Notes under the pieces: model-generated
The model's input: the letters and a program-made list of their open reading frames with translations, nothing else
Told to the model about the DNA's origin: nothing
The model's database searches: none
Shown here: positions 28,917 through 41,545 of the stretch, piece after piece
Layout: every line of letters starts with the position of its first letter
How positions within the stretch are numbered: position 1 is the stretch's first letter
Assembly (NCBI GenBank): GCA_009763385.1
Contig: CM019823.1
Coordinates: 95,057,104-95,121,103 of the forward strand
DNA from: Coix lacryma-jobi var. lacryma-jobi
Taxonomy: Eukaryota; Streptophyta; Magnoliopsida; Poales; Poaceae
DNA length: 64,000 nucleotides
Direction: 5' to 3'
Program-made: the position numbers and the translations under genes

Positions 28917-30415
28917 ATGGGCAAACCGCCATTTTTCGATGGGACGAACTATGCGTATTGGAAGATACGCATGTTGGCCTATCTCCAGAGTTTAGGTGCT
29001 TCCATCTGGATATTTGCAACTCTGCAGATTACGTGGTCTTGGCTGCTCATGCGACTCAGCATCAGATCAATGAGCACGATGCCAGTAGCCGAGCCCGTAA
29101 TGCTCTTTTCTCATGTTTCAGCATGACGAAGTTTGATCGCATTTCTCACCTCGCTACGGCTCGGGAGATTTGGGCTACCCTCATGCGTTTCCATGAGGGA
29201 ACCACTCAAGTCAAAACCCATCTGTACGAGTCGCACAAGCGGGAGTATGAGAAATTTTGACATATGCCTGGCGAGAGCATAGAGAGTTTATTCGCTCGCT
29301 TTCAGGTGATTGTCAACAGGATGAGGGCTAACAAGGAGTTGTTGCCTTTCGACGATCATGAGTGGGCTCTTAAGGTTTTGCATAATCTTGATCTGTCGGT
29401 GTGGGACTCAAAGGTTCAGGCGATCATCGAATCGCCTAACTATGAGACCCTCACATGCGACGACCTCTTCAGTAAGCTCAAGTCCAGTGAGATTGATGCC
29501 ATGGCGAGGGCTTCTTATGAGAATCCTTCTGGCCCGTCGATGGCTTTGCTTTCTGGTTCTTCTGCTAACCCCTCTGGAGGATTTGCACTTTCTTCTCTTC
29601 TTTCTGTCACAGAGGAGCAGCTGGAGTTCATGGGGGATGACGAGTTGCCTTGCTTGCTGACCGGTTCTCGCGGTTCCAAAACAACCGCATGAACCGTCGC
29701 CACGGAGGAGGACGCTTGGGATGTTCCGAGTGTGGCGACACCAACCACTTCATCGCCAATTGTCCCAAGAAGAACAAGCAAGCTTTTGGGAAGGGCGATC
29801 ATGGGCACAAGTATGACTCCGGCAAGCGCAAGGAGAAGTATGTCCCCACGAAGCTCAAGCGGAAGGGCAGCTTCAACAAGGAGTACATCAAGAAGAAGTA
29901 CTTGGAGAAGGCCCAGGCTGAGCAGCGTGCTTTCTTCGCCACGCTCAGTGATGTCGATGACTCGGATGACGACTCTGCTTCCTCAAGCGACGATGAGTCC
30001 AAGAAGAAGAAGAAGATCGAGGACAAGCTGAACGACCTCTGCTTCTACGCTGACAACGAGGGCTTCTGCACCATGGCCCTCGGCAAGGAGGTCGACAGCC
30101 AGCTGGAGGACACTCCTCGGAACGACGACGACGATGACACCTCCCAGGTATCTCAGACCCCTAACGAGCTTTCTGCTGAGGTCGAGAAACTTACTGCCGC
30201 CCTTTTTAGTCAAGATAAGCTACTTAGGCATGCTGCTAGAGAGCGGAAGGAGTTTAGGCAGAAGTGGGAGGATACGGTGAAGGAGCATGAGTCTGTCAAG
30301 TCCACCGTTGTCATAACTGAGGAGGATGAGTGCGAGATGTGCTCCAAGCACATGACTGACCTTCTCACTTTGAGGGGGAAGTATGTTGCTTTGGTTGGAG
30401 AGTTGGATGAGCTTA
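28917..30415 (+). pseudogene. Element D gag, degraded and truncated by element E
   Basis: Starts at an ATG as MGKPPFFDGTNYAYWKIRM; 12 bp found in C and H after the ATG are missing. Lesions: one base lost near 29010 (SIW-D), CGA-to-TGA stop near 29258, and a frame change near 29645. The CCHC knuckle (CSECGDTNHFIANC) and the coiled-coil region follow. The gene stops at DELDEL where E's LTR begins at 30416. The rest of D lies beyond the right end of the window. Confidence 0.88.
30411..30415. repeat. Presumed target site GCTTA of element E (left copy)
   Basis: The five bases before the TGAGAAC start of E. The right copy would lie outside the window, so the duplication is not verified. Confidence 0.4.
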
Positions 30416-31067
30416 TGAGAACATATATGATGAATGATTGACATTGATGAGGAAGGTTTGAGGCTTTTCCCGGTTTAGTCCATATGTCGCTATGCGCTTA
30501 ATGTTTATGACTAACCGGTAGCGTTGAGTTGTGTGTGTTTACCGAGTTGGTGTGCGTGTGCAACATGTGTCTCTTGGCTGTGTTGATGTGCAGGTGTGGA
30601 GCTCGGATACAGTGGTCGATGGCGAGGTGAAGGTCAAGTAGAGACGTGCCATGCCGACGGACCGGGAGCGGTGAAGGATGGGCGTGCCGTGCGGCGGACG
30701 TGCCATGCCGATGTACCTAGAGCGGTGAAGGGCGGACGTGAGGCTTGGACCGATGGACCGAAGGGCCAGAGGACCAGTTGTGGTAGCTGGCACATGACAT
30801 CGATGAGCAGGAGCACATGGGGATGTGCGATGCATCGGCCGAGTCGGGAGGAAGACGATGGCATCGTGGCACTTGGCGGGAGGTCGGATACGGGCTTGCG
30901 TGCGGCGCAAGTGCCGTCGGCCGAGTCAAGACGGAATGCGAAGGCGTTGTGCCCGGCGTGGATGCTGGACATGCATCGGCATCGGTGCCGGTGGTCGGGG
31001 TGTGCGAACCACATCCCGTCTACTGTGCGGGTTCGGTAGTTGAGCCTCAAAAAGCTACCCTCGACGG

Positions 31068-31274
31068 TTTTCGAGTTTGGGCCTCAAAACTCGGGGTGGC
31101 CGGTTTTCGAGTTTGGGCCTCAAAACTCGGGGTGGACGGTTTCCAGTTTTGGGCCTCAAAACCAGGGCTCGCCGGTTTCTGAGTTTGTGCCTCAAAACTC
31201 GGGGTGGACGGTTTCCAGGTTTGGGCCTCAAAACCTGGGTTGGCAGGTTTACCGGTTTGGGCCTCAAAACCGGG
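31068..31274 (+). repeat. U3 hairpin array (6 units) of E 5' LTR
   Basis: Stems CGAGTTT/AAACTCG twice, CCAGTTTT/AAACCAGG (partly mismatched), CTGAGTTT/AAACTCGG (one mismatch), CCAGGTTT/AAACCTGG and CCGGTTT/AAACCGG around GGGCCTCA or GTGCCTCA loops. Confidence 0.85.
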
Positions 31275-31348
31275 CGGAGGTTCCTATGAGGAACGGTCGA
31301 CGCGTGGCGGCGTGCAGAGGCTGGCGCGGCGGCGAAGCTATCCATGAG

Positions 31349-31353
31349 GAAGG
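31349..31353. repeat. Target-site duplication GAAGG (left copy) of solo LTR G
   Basis: GAAGG at 31349-31353 and 35288-35292. The uninterrupted site is seen in E's 3' LTR near 53950. Confidence 0.9.
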
Positions 31354-34300
31354 TGTGGCAGAACCTCCTGAATTAAGTGGCCCACATGCACCCATCATTG
31401 TCTCAAAGACTTCTGATTGGCGTGCACGAGTTCCAAATGACTCAAGAGATCTGTCGAGTGTCCTCGGGAAACCCGAATCATCCACATTACATTCTTTTCA
31501 GGACTTCCCTCGTCAAGCATCACAGTATTACAACAGTTTTATAGATAAGATAAATCAGAGTAAAAGCGGATAGAGTATCTAACATAGATCGAAACTTAGG
31601 TTTAAAAGTTTACAAACCATAAGTACTTATTACATAAAAGGTTCGGAACTATATAATACATATACCACACAAATTGTTGTTACTTGCCCAAGGTCAAACA
31701 TCAGAATCATTATCACTCTCCTCCACAAGAGTGAAGAAACATTGACCACCAAAAGGATGATCAATGAACTCAACTGCAACAAAGGTTAACAAACCTTGAG
31801 TACAAAAGTACTCAACAAGACTTAACCGTCCAGAAAAGAGGAGAAGACTCAGATATGAAGGCTATAGGGATTCAAGGTAAGGCTTTAGCAAGGTCAAAAC
31901 ATTTCTTTTGCATAAAAGCTTACTAAAAGTAAAGCCTATTTTCAAGTTTTAACTCAAGATTAAACTTTGTAACTATCCAAAGATTCTCAAATTTTCATAA
32001 GCATACCACATCTTTCGTTCTCATTTCATAAAGATCCCGTTCATTACTACGGTGTGGGTCAGTGGATTGAGGCTCCATATCCGAGCAAACACGGCGATTC
32101 GAATCGTTTAAACCCAGCTGGGGATTCAGTACCACACGACATATGTAGAACTTAATCTTGCATACGTCAACCCTATCTATAGATCCTCCCATACAAGAAC
32201 GGGTCCAGCGTCACCCGAGAGTACAGTACACCTCGAACCCGACTATCACATAGCCCCGAGCGTACACGCTACTCCCACCATCTCTCCACTCCCAGTACGC
32301 GGTTGGCCGTTCTCAAGTATCGGAATAGCTATAGACGAGGCTTACCACCGCATGTGGGCTGTACTCAAAGATCTCAATCACAGCAGGCCAACAACGATAA
32401 GGTCCTATGTTGAGTAACCTTACAACAAGACTCCATTCTTGATGTAAGTTACTATCGTTATCATGTTATCTCAAGATTCATGATTTCCATAACATAGCAA
32501 CCATTTTTAAAAGCACCTACTATAAAGAAGTAGTGAAGCATGACTAAGCATACTAAGCATTTTCATAAAACGGTATCAAGGTTAAGTATTGGAATCATCA
32601 AGGTTGGTAATGCATCAAATAGGGTTCACTCAACTCCTATTCACTTAATGCATCATATTAACTCAAATGATATAAATAACTTTATAAAAATACAAGGATA
32701 GGTTTAATGTCCAGGGCTTGCCTTGTTGATTAGCGAAGTCCGGAGATTCTGAAAAGCTAGAAGGATCCACACACTCAGGAGAAACCCACTGAGGGTCCGG
32801 TCCTTCCGAAACGAGATCTACACGTAGAAGTGCATATGCATGATCAATGAGATGCTTATGACATGATCATGGTAAAGATGGAAATTTTCTAAACTGTAGA
32901 CATTTATTCATACAATCTTCATCATAGTAAAGTTGCAAAGCAACAAAACCTAATTTAGCTATTAAACTACATATTATTACTAAGCAAATTTTATTATCTT
33001 TATTAAGCAAGGTTAGGTAACTAACAAGCAACAAAAGTTTATTTACAAAAAGGAATCCATAACCAGGGAGAAAATCATGCTAGTTTTCCACTGGTTGTCA
33101 AACAATTCCAAAAGTCACACAAATCCAAAGTGATTAACTATTTCTTTTTATTTTATAAGCCATTTTATTAGCCCTTTATTTATACACAAATCATACTTAT
33201 TCAAATAGAGCTAAAATTAATCATGAAGGTAGATATCAGTGACATAAACTCACATGTCAAATTTCATGATTTTTCGAGAAACACAGAAAATCACATAATT
33301 CATCAAAGTTGTATTTATTAATTAAAGTGCAGATTTAATTGTTATAGTAAAATTATTCAAAACACAAGTTTTATAATTTTTATAATAGCACAGACATGTT
33401 ATTATCTTACATGTCAAATTTCATGATTAACAGAGCTATAGAAAAATTATAGCAAAAAAAACAAAACCAGCTACTGTGCATAAAGCCATAAAAAGAAAAA
33501 CTCCATTCTAGCCCAAACTGGGCTTTCGGCCCAGTCCAGCGCGGCCCAGTGCACGCGAAAACAGCCCGGCCTGGCTCCCTCCCACGCGCCTCGGCGCTTT
33601 TGCAGAAAAGCCCTTCGGCTTAAACGAAGCTAACCCACAGTCCAAGACACTATTTAACTGAGTCACGGACTTTGCAACCAACACCCTGATACTTATCGTC
33701 TTCGCAACCGGGAGGTCCCCGACCATGGCCCGAACGGACGGCGGCGCACCGAACGCCGGCGAGCCTTATGCTGGCCAACTCCGGCCAGTAGAGACGTAAA
33801 GGACGCGAGCATAAGCACCAGCAAGTCATCCGCGGCCGATAGAGAACCTAACCCTAAACGCTACTGCCCCGGTGAGGTCTGGCCACGCACGGCGGCGGAC
33901 CGAACCGCGGCGGAGCTGTTCCGGCGAACCTAGGCTGGTAGCAGTAGAACGGAGGGGCTAGGAAGCTTCAGTAGCTTACCCTGCTACTGCATGTGTAGTT
34001 GGTTCGAGCGGAGGAGGAACGGGAAGGCAAGGTCCACGGAGCAGTGGCTCGCAGCGGCGAACTCCGGCGAGGCAAGCAATGTTCCGGCGAGACCTGAGCA
34101 CCAAAAGGAAAACCAATGAGCCGATGAGCAACCTGGGGTCAAGGCGAAACAGAAACACAAGATAGGGAGAGTAGAGAAGTGCTAGGTTGGGCTGACCACG
34201 GTGAGGTCGAGTTCGGCGGCGATTTTGCCCGGCGGGAAGAAGAACGGCGAGCTCGAGCTCTCTGAGGCAATAGAGGTCGAATGGATGGGTTCTGGAGATG

Positions 34301-35287
34301 CGCAAGAGAGTATAGAAGTTATAGCCGCGGTCAATCTGGATGAGAACGTTCGGGTGCGGTGAATTGGGGATAGAGCTAGGATTGTTCCCGTCGGTGCCCT
34401 AGGTGGCAAAACGGCGACGGCGAGGTCCAGAGAAGGCGCCACGACGCGAGGGAGAGCGCCAGGAACTACTTGACTTTGCCACGAACATGGTTGCGAGCTC
34501 ATTCGGGAGAGATCGATGCCTATCGCGTCGACAACACCGATCAAAGCTCAGCTTCTCACCGCCATGAACAGGAGACTGAACTTATCCCCCCCTTCTCCTT
34601 TATACCCTTTCGGTTTATTTGAAATTACTTCAGATTTTTGAATATAAGTTGAAAATATGTTAAAATATCAAATGCTCAGAATTCAAAACTGAACATCTTT
34701 TATTTTTGCAACATATGCAGAATATGCTTAGATTTTTAATTAGGGTTTGCAAAACAAAAGGGGACAAAAAGGGCAAAAGGGTATTTTCACCATTACTTTT
34801 GATTTAGAATAAGAACTTGAAAAACTTTATACATCAAAGTTGATCCTTATCAAAAATGGAGCAACTTTGCTTTTTGAAGCATACTCAAATTCTTTTTAGA
34901 TTTTGATTGATAAGAAAGGGGATAAAACAGGATTTTCAAATTAATTAAATTATTTAGTTGGATTTCAACCAAAATGGAATTATACCTCAATGGTGACTTG
35001 AAACATGTTCCAAATACACCTTTGAGACATAATACCAAGATGTGATCCAAAATTCCATTACTATAAAACAAATTACCAAAATACCCTTATATAGCATAAA
35101 AGCATTAATCACCACAAGAAAGCATAGACTAGGGTTGCAAACTTAAACACTCCTTATCAACTAAGCACACGCATGATGAATTAAACTTGTTTTTAGTGAA
35201 TGCATAATTAGGTTATCAACTCAAATGAAATGCCAATGCTTATGATGACATGTCAAGTTTTAGTTTGCTTAACACCAGAGTGTTACA
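31354..35287 (-). mobile_element. Solo LTR G, gypsy-like, about 3.9 kb
   Basis: On the minus strand it begins TGTAACACTCTGGTGTTAAGC and ends GGTTCTGCCACA. It has a perfect 5-bp duplication and no internal genes. The start closely resembles the LTR that begins at 62873. The length and the TGTAACACC start fit Del/Tekay-type chromovirus LTRs of grasses, by family knowledge only. 33500-34560 is GC-rich and opens several chance frames, while the rest is AT-rich. I recognise no protein in it. Confidence 0.82.
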
Positions 35288-35471
35288 GAAGGCGCGGTGG
35301 TCGATGGTGACAACACATGGCGGCATCCTGGAGCTTGTGTCGAGGCGAAGCGAAGGATGAGAAGGCGCGTGGTTGTCGGATGGAAAATGACCGAGTTGGA
35401 TGGTTTTACCCTCAAGGGGGTATTTGGGTTAGTGCTTCATGAGAGGGCGTTTTGGTCTTCAGATGTGCGCC

Positions 35472-35480
35472 TATATATAT
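35472..35480 (+). promoter_or_regulatory. TATA box of element E
   Basis: TATATATAT followed by GAATGGGG, at the same place as the one in solo LTR A (3122-3130). Confidence 0.6.
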
Positions 35481-36067
35481 GAATGGGGCTGGTTAGGGCA
35501 GCCCATCCTTGGACGGTGTCTCTCTCATTTTGTGCTTGTGAGAGAAGGCTAGGGTTAGAGGAGAGTTGGCTCTTGCTCTTGAGCTTTTCGCCATCCAAGC
35601 TTTGTGTTGCTAGGAGTGGCTTGTAGCCCGACACCGAGTGCTTAATCAATCATCCATTTCTCTGAATCCAAGGATCAAATTCGTGGTTGAATTCACGTTT
35701 TGAATTTGTTCTTCGCGTTCCTCTTTTCTCCACATTTTCCCTTCACTCGATCTCCCTCTACGGTGCGTCTTTTGCGATTCTGTTTGAATCAACTTGTTCT
35801 TTGAAGTGAGGAGAACATTTCCACCGAAGGAATTCATCTCTACCCTCACGAACAAGTAGATCGGGTCGAAATCGTTTTTGTTCTTCGTTCTTCCCCTTTT
35901 ATAGTGTTCTTCGGATTTCTCATGGATTAGTTGGTTTGGAGCGATGATATCCTAGGATTAGCTTCCCAACACGTAAAAGAACACTTGGGAGAAGTTTGGT
36001 TGCAGCCCCGTTCGATTTGGTCAAGATCCAATCAATTTTGGTTTTGTCCCGTGAGGATTTTTGGCAT

Positions 36068-36345
36068 TCTGGACATTGGCGGACTGTCCGCCCCTTGGTG
36101 GCGGACTGTTCGGCCATCGGGCTCGGCTAGACCAGAACAGCGTAGCGTGCACTGCTCACTGTCATTTTTGACCGGCGGACAGTCCGCCGTATAAGGCGCG
36201 GACAGTCCGCGAGTCGCGCAGGGGAGGATTAGCAGCTTTGCTATTTTTGGCTTTTAGCCGGCGGACAGTCCGCCAGGGTTTCACGGACAGTCCGCCCCTA
36301 GCGCAGACAGTCCGGGACCTGAAGTCCGGACATTCTGGGAATCAG
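36068..36345 (+). repeat. Leader palindrome array of E 5' LTR
   Basis: GGCGGACTGTCCGCC at the first site and GCGGACAGTCCGC afterwards, about eight copies, the last ones worn (CGGACATTCTGG). Confidence 0.85.
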
Positions 36346-36716
36346 CTGTAGATTGAGTTTTAGTGCTTTTGCTCTCCCGGCTTTACCGCTTCGCTTCCGG
36401 ACTTCTCGTTTGCTACTTGTTAGCATCGGTATTTGGAGAAATCCCAACGTAGCCCTCTATCTATGTTTGGGAGTGGGTCTTTTAGGCACGAACTTGACTT
36501 GGAGTTTTGATACTTTTGGTTTGCTCTCTTGTGTGGTGCCTCAGTGTGATCCTAGGGATCATCCACTCTCTTTTCGAGGGTCGTGGGCATCATGTTTGAG
36601 TCCGAAGCTTTTGGGGTTGATTTTGTTGGGACAGAGGCCAGAATTTTGAAAGAAATGTTTAGGCTCCCATTCACCCCCCTCTGGTCGCCTTGATTTAGCA
36701 TTTTTGGTCCTTCAAT

Positions 36717-36728
36717 TGGTATCGGAGT
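36717..36728 (+). promoter_or_regulatory. Primer-binding site of element E
   Basis: TGGTATCGGAGT, a slightly diverged initiator-Met tRNA primer site, two bases after the LTR. Confidence 0.8.
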
Positions 36729-36823
36729 AGGTTAAGGATGTCTCTACCTTAAGCGGTTCCGGATCCGCGAAGGCGACCTTTTGTGAGCGGTTGTACTTCC
36801 GACTTTGTTTGTTGAGGTGTTAA

Positions 36824-38843
36824 GCTTTTGTGTTGCTAACACTGACGGTGCTTTTAGAAGTGGCATCAAGTTCTTATTCTAGTGTGTCTTTGTCTTTCGG
36901 TTTGAATGTTTCCAAGGACGACATCTTGGGAAGAAGGAGGAGCACAGTTGATGAGAAGGATCGCGAGGAGAATGAGTTATTGAATCTTCTACGTGATGAT
37001 GAACTTTCACCAGAGGATCTTCTACGTCAACTTGGCAAGGCCAAGAAAGGTACACTTGCTCAAGGTCTTGTGACCTTGCACAATCTTTATGAGGCTTGCT
37101 CTAGGAATGATGAGCTTTGTGATACCTTGCATAGAAAGGTTGAAAGGTTGAAATGCTCCATTTTTAGGTTGAAGTCTAGTGCCTCTTTGCCTTGCACCTC
37201 TTGTAATGACATGGTTAGGAAGATTGATGAGCTAGGCTTTTCTCTTGCTAGCTTAAAATCTGAGAATGAATTGTTGAAATCCAATGCTTCCAAACCATGT
37301 CTAGTTTGCATTGATTTGCGCAAGGACCTTGATTGTGCTAAAACTGAAATAGCCTTGCTAAAGCCAAATGCTTCTTTACCATGTGATTCTTGTGAATCTT
37401 TTGTTGCTAGACTTAGAGAATTATGTTTGATTCACATGACATGTGTAGATGAACTCGAGCATGCTAGGGCTAAAATTGATGAGATAAATTCTAGGCCTTG
37501 TAGCTTGTGCTCTTTAAATAAAAATGCTTGCCATGCTTCTAGTGCTATTCATGATTCTTTGCTTGATGTGAATGGTGATGTTTCTTCCACCGATTTCATT
37601 TGCACATCTTGCACTGATTTAGAAAAAGAAGTTTTGGCTTTGAAACAAGCGCACGATGATATGAGCGCCAAGTTGGTTGAGCACAATGATATGAGTGCCA
37701 ACCTTGAAAAAGAGATCGAGCTCTTGCGTACCACATATGCCGAATGCATTGAAAAGGAGATGGAAAACTTGAGAAACACTCCTTGTGGTACTTGTGATCG
37801 CCTCATGATTGAAAATGAGGTTTTGGCCAAAAGATGCAAGAGCCTTTGTGCTAAGTCGTTTGAGTCACGCATTTCTTCCAACTCCGATGTTGATATTTCT
37901 GAGTTTGCATCTTTGCAACCGGAGTTGAATTCTTGTGTTGCGCGTGATTCTTTTGACTGTAGCATTAGTGCCAAGGTTTCGGATAGCTCTTTCATAGCTA
38001 CTCCTAACCTTGCTGTTTCTTCGAGTGATGTCCAAGGGACTTCTCTTGACAAGGGTGCTTCTCATATTTTTGGGACTCGTGCTCCCAATCCGGTTTTCCA
38101 TTGCACCTTTTGCAAGAAGGATGGACACTCATTCGATTTTTGCTTTCGCCGTGTCAAGCACGAGCGGCGTATTCGACCTAAGGCTTTTAGGAAGCCACGT
38201 AGCCCTTCCCATGGCACGTGTGCTCCTAGTGTTGGCACCAAGTTGAACGTTGGTGCTTCTTGTCCTAAGTCCCAAGGGACTTCTCACTTGTCGGAGAATG
38301 GTGTGCCTTCCAGTAGGCCTTTGTACCATTGCTCTTTTTTGTGAGAAAGATGGGCATCAAGAAAGGTTTCGCTATCGGCGTGCCAAACGCTTGTGCCAAG
38401 CTCGCTCTTCTAGGAAGTTGGTGGTTCATAGCCCTTCTCATGGCATGAACGCTTGTGCTCCTAGTAAGAAGCCCCTCTTTGTTGATGGGTTTTATGACTC
38501 CTTTTCTAGTGGGTTAGGTCATGGTCGTGGACATGCTTCTAATGCTTCTTATGTTGGTCCATGTCATGCTTCTCATGATGCTTCTATTGGTTCTTCTCAA
38601 AAATCCTTGGAAGAAGTTTGCCTCTTTGCCCATGATACAACTTGTTCTTCTCCTCGAGTTGTCCTTTTGAGGAATGCTTCCAAGGGTGTTTCAAAATTGC
38701 ATTTGAACCAACATTCGCATCATGCTAACCCACATGATAAGTTGAGTGCTTTGAGTTTTGTGACCAAGTCTTGGGTTCCCAAGTATATGCTTGCTAACCC
38801 TTCGGGATCCAAGACTCGGGTTACTTTGTCCTCTTGTGTGTAG
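36824..38843 (+). CDS. CxxC-rich coiled-coil protein of element E (gag-like, N-terminal gag domain absent)
   Basis: Open from 36824 to a one-base break near 38335, then to TAG at 38841. It has no UBN2 gag domain. It consists of long charged heptad-like segments punctuated by CxxC pairs (SLPCTSC, KPCLVC, SLPCDSC, RPCSLC, ICTSC, TPCGTC) at roughly 30-60-residue spacing, then a CCHC knuckle (CTFCKKDGHSFDFC) and a knuckle-like CSFCEKDGHQERF. It resembles the central and C-terminal part of the family gag. There is no in-frame ATG before about residue 126, so translation would need a spliced leader or a non-ATG start. The break lies in a T6 run where five T would restore the frame. Real but possibly defective. 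Confidence 0.7.
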
Positions 38844-39639
38844 ATATGAGGACGCAGGGTGGAGAACATGTGCCTGATGGAGCTTGATCTTTTAGATGTG
38901 ATCAAGAGTTGATGGTTCTCTACACCCCGCTTAGATTTGCCTCCAAAGAGGCTTTTGCAGTTTGGTGAGCTTTCAAATACACTCATACCTTGTACATCAA
39001 TGATTTAAGTCTTGTGGTATGAGATGGACTTTCATGTGCTCACTTGTATAGTTCTTGCATGTACATTTTCCTGTGTGTATCATGTTTTGTTTAGTCTAGC
39101 ATGTGCTATCTTGTATATCATGTCATGCTAGTCTTGTGTACAGTTTCGGTGGCTATTCCACTTTTCATGCTAGTTGGTGATCCTCATGAACATTATGCCA
39201 TGCTTTATCATATTTCTCCATGAGCTTAACTTGTAGAGGTATGATGTTCATTAGGTATCACTTGTCAGGTGCTAGTTTTGGTTAGCTACATGTATACTGT
39301 TGACATGTTTAGTTTGAGCACTAGCCTTTCCACAATTTTATCATGTTACATGCTTTTGGATCTATTGCTATCATTATCTTGCATTGTAGCATGTGTTGAG
39401 GTTTAGGCTGTGTTTGAGTTGATCATGTCTCTAGGCTGCATTTTGCTATATAGTGCTTTATCCTGTTGCATGGTAGTCTTTGACTAGTTTGAGTTCAGAT
39501 TTCCTTGCGGTATCATTCGTAGGTAGATCTCTTTTTGTTGAGAGTTCACCTTATGATTATCATGTGACTAACCGCTTTGTGGACACCTTGTGGTCACACT
39601 GGACGAGACAATACCTTATGTTTCTTCTACTTTTGAGTT
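38844..39639 (+). other. Element E internal noncoding spacer
   Basis: AT-rich, rich in CATGT/TAGCATG words, no recognisable reading frame. It occupies the place where protease and integrase would be in a full element. Confidence 0.5.
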
Positions 39640-40022
39640 TGCAGGAGAACAGGAGCCTGGAGAGAGCATTTCGACTCATGGACCCGATCCCACTTCTTCC
39701 ACGACTTGAGGTTCCATTCGAGTAGCTCTCCAGTGAGCACTAGCTGCACCTGAGGGAGTGATAACATCTAGTGAGGGCGAGACGACTTCGGCGAGGCAGG
39801 CGCCCCGAAGACTTTAGTAGATTTAGGCGTCTCCTCGGGTATCACACGAGCAGGCGGTCAAGCGCATCATGAGGTACCCCTGACACACTTCTGAGTTTGG
39901 GTTTGGTACTCTTCTTCTTTGACCCCTTTGCTTTGTGGTTTTTCCGATGTGGATTTTACTGGCTGTTCGCTTGAGCGTTTCTTGGCTCTTCATTTGTGAG
40001 TTTGGTGTGTGTTTCCCTTTTA
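39640..40022 (+). pseudogene. Element E pol vestige
   Basis: Short scraps of the family polyprotein in order: the linker before RT (STHGPDP..., APEGVITSSEGE, RQAPRR), then RNase H pieces (QAVKRIMRY, SEFGFGT) and the terminal GVCFPF stop. Integrase and RT are gone. This shows that E derives from an ordinary copia element by large internal deletions. Confidence 0.75.
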
Positions 40023-40959
40023 GTTGGGGAAGCATTTTGCTTGTTGTATCTTAGTTGGACTTCTCTGATACCATTTTGTTTTGGGTTTTCCTTTTTTGGC
40101 TAGTTTTGCTTTGTCTTTGATAGACTAGCTTTTGCATGCATTTCATCGTGTATTTTAGTGCATTTTAGAGCTTCATGTTTAGAGCAATGAGAATGAGATT
40201 ATGCTCTTTTTGGTATGCCCTGTTTATTCATGATGATGCTTGTAGCTTAGGCTCTTTTTGATCACTTGATACATGTTATGAGCTAAGCTATTTTTGCAAA
40301 TGGTGAACTTGATTAATTAACAATGAAACCTTTAATTTGTTCACCATTGAGAGTGGCAACTAGCATGGGTAGGATGTGTTGAGATCACTTGTGCTATCTT
40401 TTGTATGCTAGGTTGCTATGTCTCTTGCACTGAGTCATTCACTTGCTGGGATTGTTCATTTTACCTAGTGCTTAAAATTTGTTCCAAGTCTAAGTGAAAT
40501 GAAAAGATCGAGATGGGATTGCATGTGTCAGCACCTCACGGTATCGAGACTGTTTCTCATTGCACAATTGAGTTAAACTTGAGCCATGTAGTGTAAGACC
40601 GAAATCGGTGCTTTAAGCTTCCGATTGCTTTTCTTGCATAGGCTTAGCCCGGTTTAAAAGTTAGGCGATGACCATGCTTTCAACCTCGCGCAATCACATG
40701 CTTTAATATGCGAACTTGTGTTAATACCGCTGAAATCTCTGATAAAATTTAATAACAACACAAGTATATGCTTCATTCGATGCCATGATGATTGAACTTT
40801 GCTAGAGGTAGTTCACCTTTTATACTTGAGTTAGCATTTGCTTGATTTCCTGTCTATTCGTGCTAAGTGCTATTTTAGTGGTGAACTCCTTTTCTAATGG
40901 CTTAAAACTACTCATATGCTTAATTGTTCATATTTCGTATTCATTTGATCAGTTTGAGC
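40023..40959 (+). other. Element E 3' noncoding region, first part
   Basis: Homologous to 11666-12560 in B. No open frame of interest. It is interrupted by element H at GAGCCTTTG. Confidence 0.65.
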
Positions 40960-40964
40960 CTTTG
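40960..40964. repeat. Target-site duplication CTTTG (left copy) of element H
   Basis: CTTTG at 40960-40964 and 51492-51496. The flanks join to GAGCCTTTGCTAGCAT, as in element C at about 25268. Confidence 0.92.
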
Positions 40965-41244
40965 TGAAGGACCGAGAAGCTAACCGAAAGCGACCAGAGG
41001 GGGGGGGGTGAATGGGAGCTTCAAAATTTCCTTCCGGAAACTAGATGCCACTGTCCCAAAATCAACCCCAAGGGCGAACCCTAGAGCTTGCTAATGTCCA
41101 CGACCCTTGATATAGGGTGGATGCTTCCTAGAAGCACAGCGGGATACTAGACAACCCTAGAAAGCCAACGCAAAAGACGGAACTCGAATCCGATCAAGAA
41201 CGAACAAGTCGCGAACGAAAACGCGCAAAACTGGATCGACCGGA

Positions 41245-41545
41245 CTCTGGCCAGCGTCCGGTCAGCAGGGACCGGACGCGTCCGGTCAACAAAAATCGGC
41301 TCTGGAACCTTACTGTTCGCGATCGGACTCACGAGTACGGAGCGTCCGGTCGAGAGCACTGCGTCCGGTCAGAAGCGAACAAGCACGATGAACAGGAACC
41401 TAGGCGCGTCCGGTCAATCGATAAACACAGGGTCCGGTCATGAGTGTCCGGTCAAAACAGAAACTCTGTACGCAACGCTCAACGACCGGACGCACTGGTC
41501 AGCGTCCGATCACTTCGCGACCAGCGTCCGGTCACCCCGCAGCCC
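41245..41545 (-). repeat. Leader repeat array of H 3' LTR, GCGTCCGGTCA type
   Basis: About a dozen copies of GCGTCCGGTCA or its complement, including the near-palindrome GACCGGACGCGTCCGGTC. A distinct version of the leader array. Confidence 0.85.

Larger units (their letters stand above)
30416..31353 (+). repeat. E 5' LTR, first part
   Basis: Begins TGAGAACATATATG as in solo LTR A and E's 3' LTR. Contains a hairpin array at 31068-31274 and is cut by solo LTR G at 31354. Confidence 0.9.
35293..36714 (+). repeat. E 5' LTR, second part
   Basis: Resumes after GAAGG and ends GGTCCTTCA. Contains a TATA box (35472-35480) and the leader palindrome array (36068-36345). Confidence 0.9.

Noticed and set aside
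33508..34544. Candidate host gene in the GC-rich block of solo LTR G
   Set aside because: The frames overlap on the minus strand without recognisable domains, and the block lies inside a TG...CA unit with a perfect target duplication.
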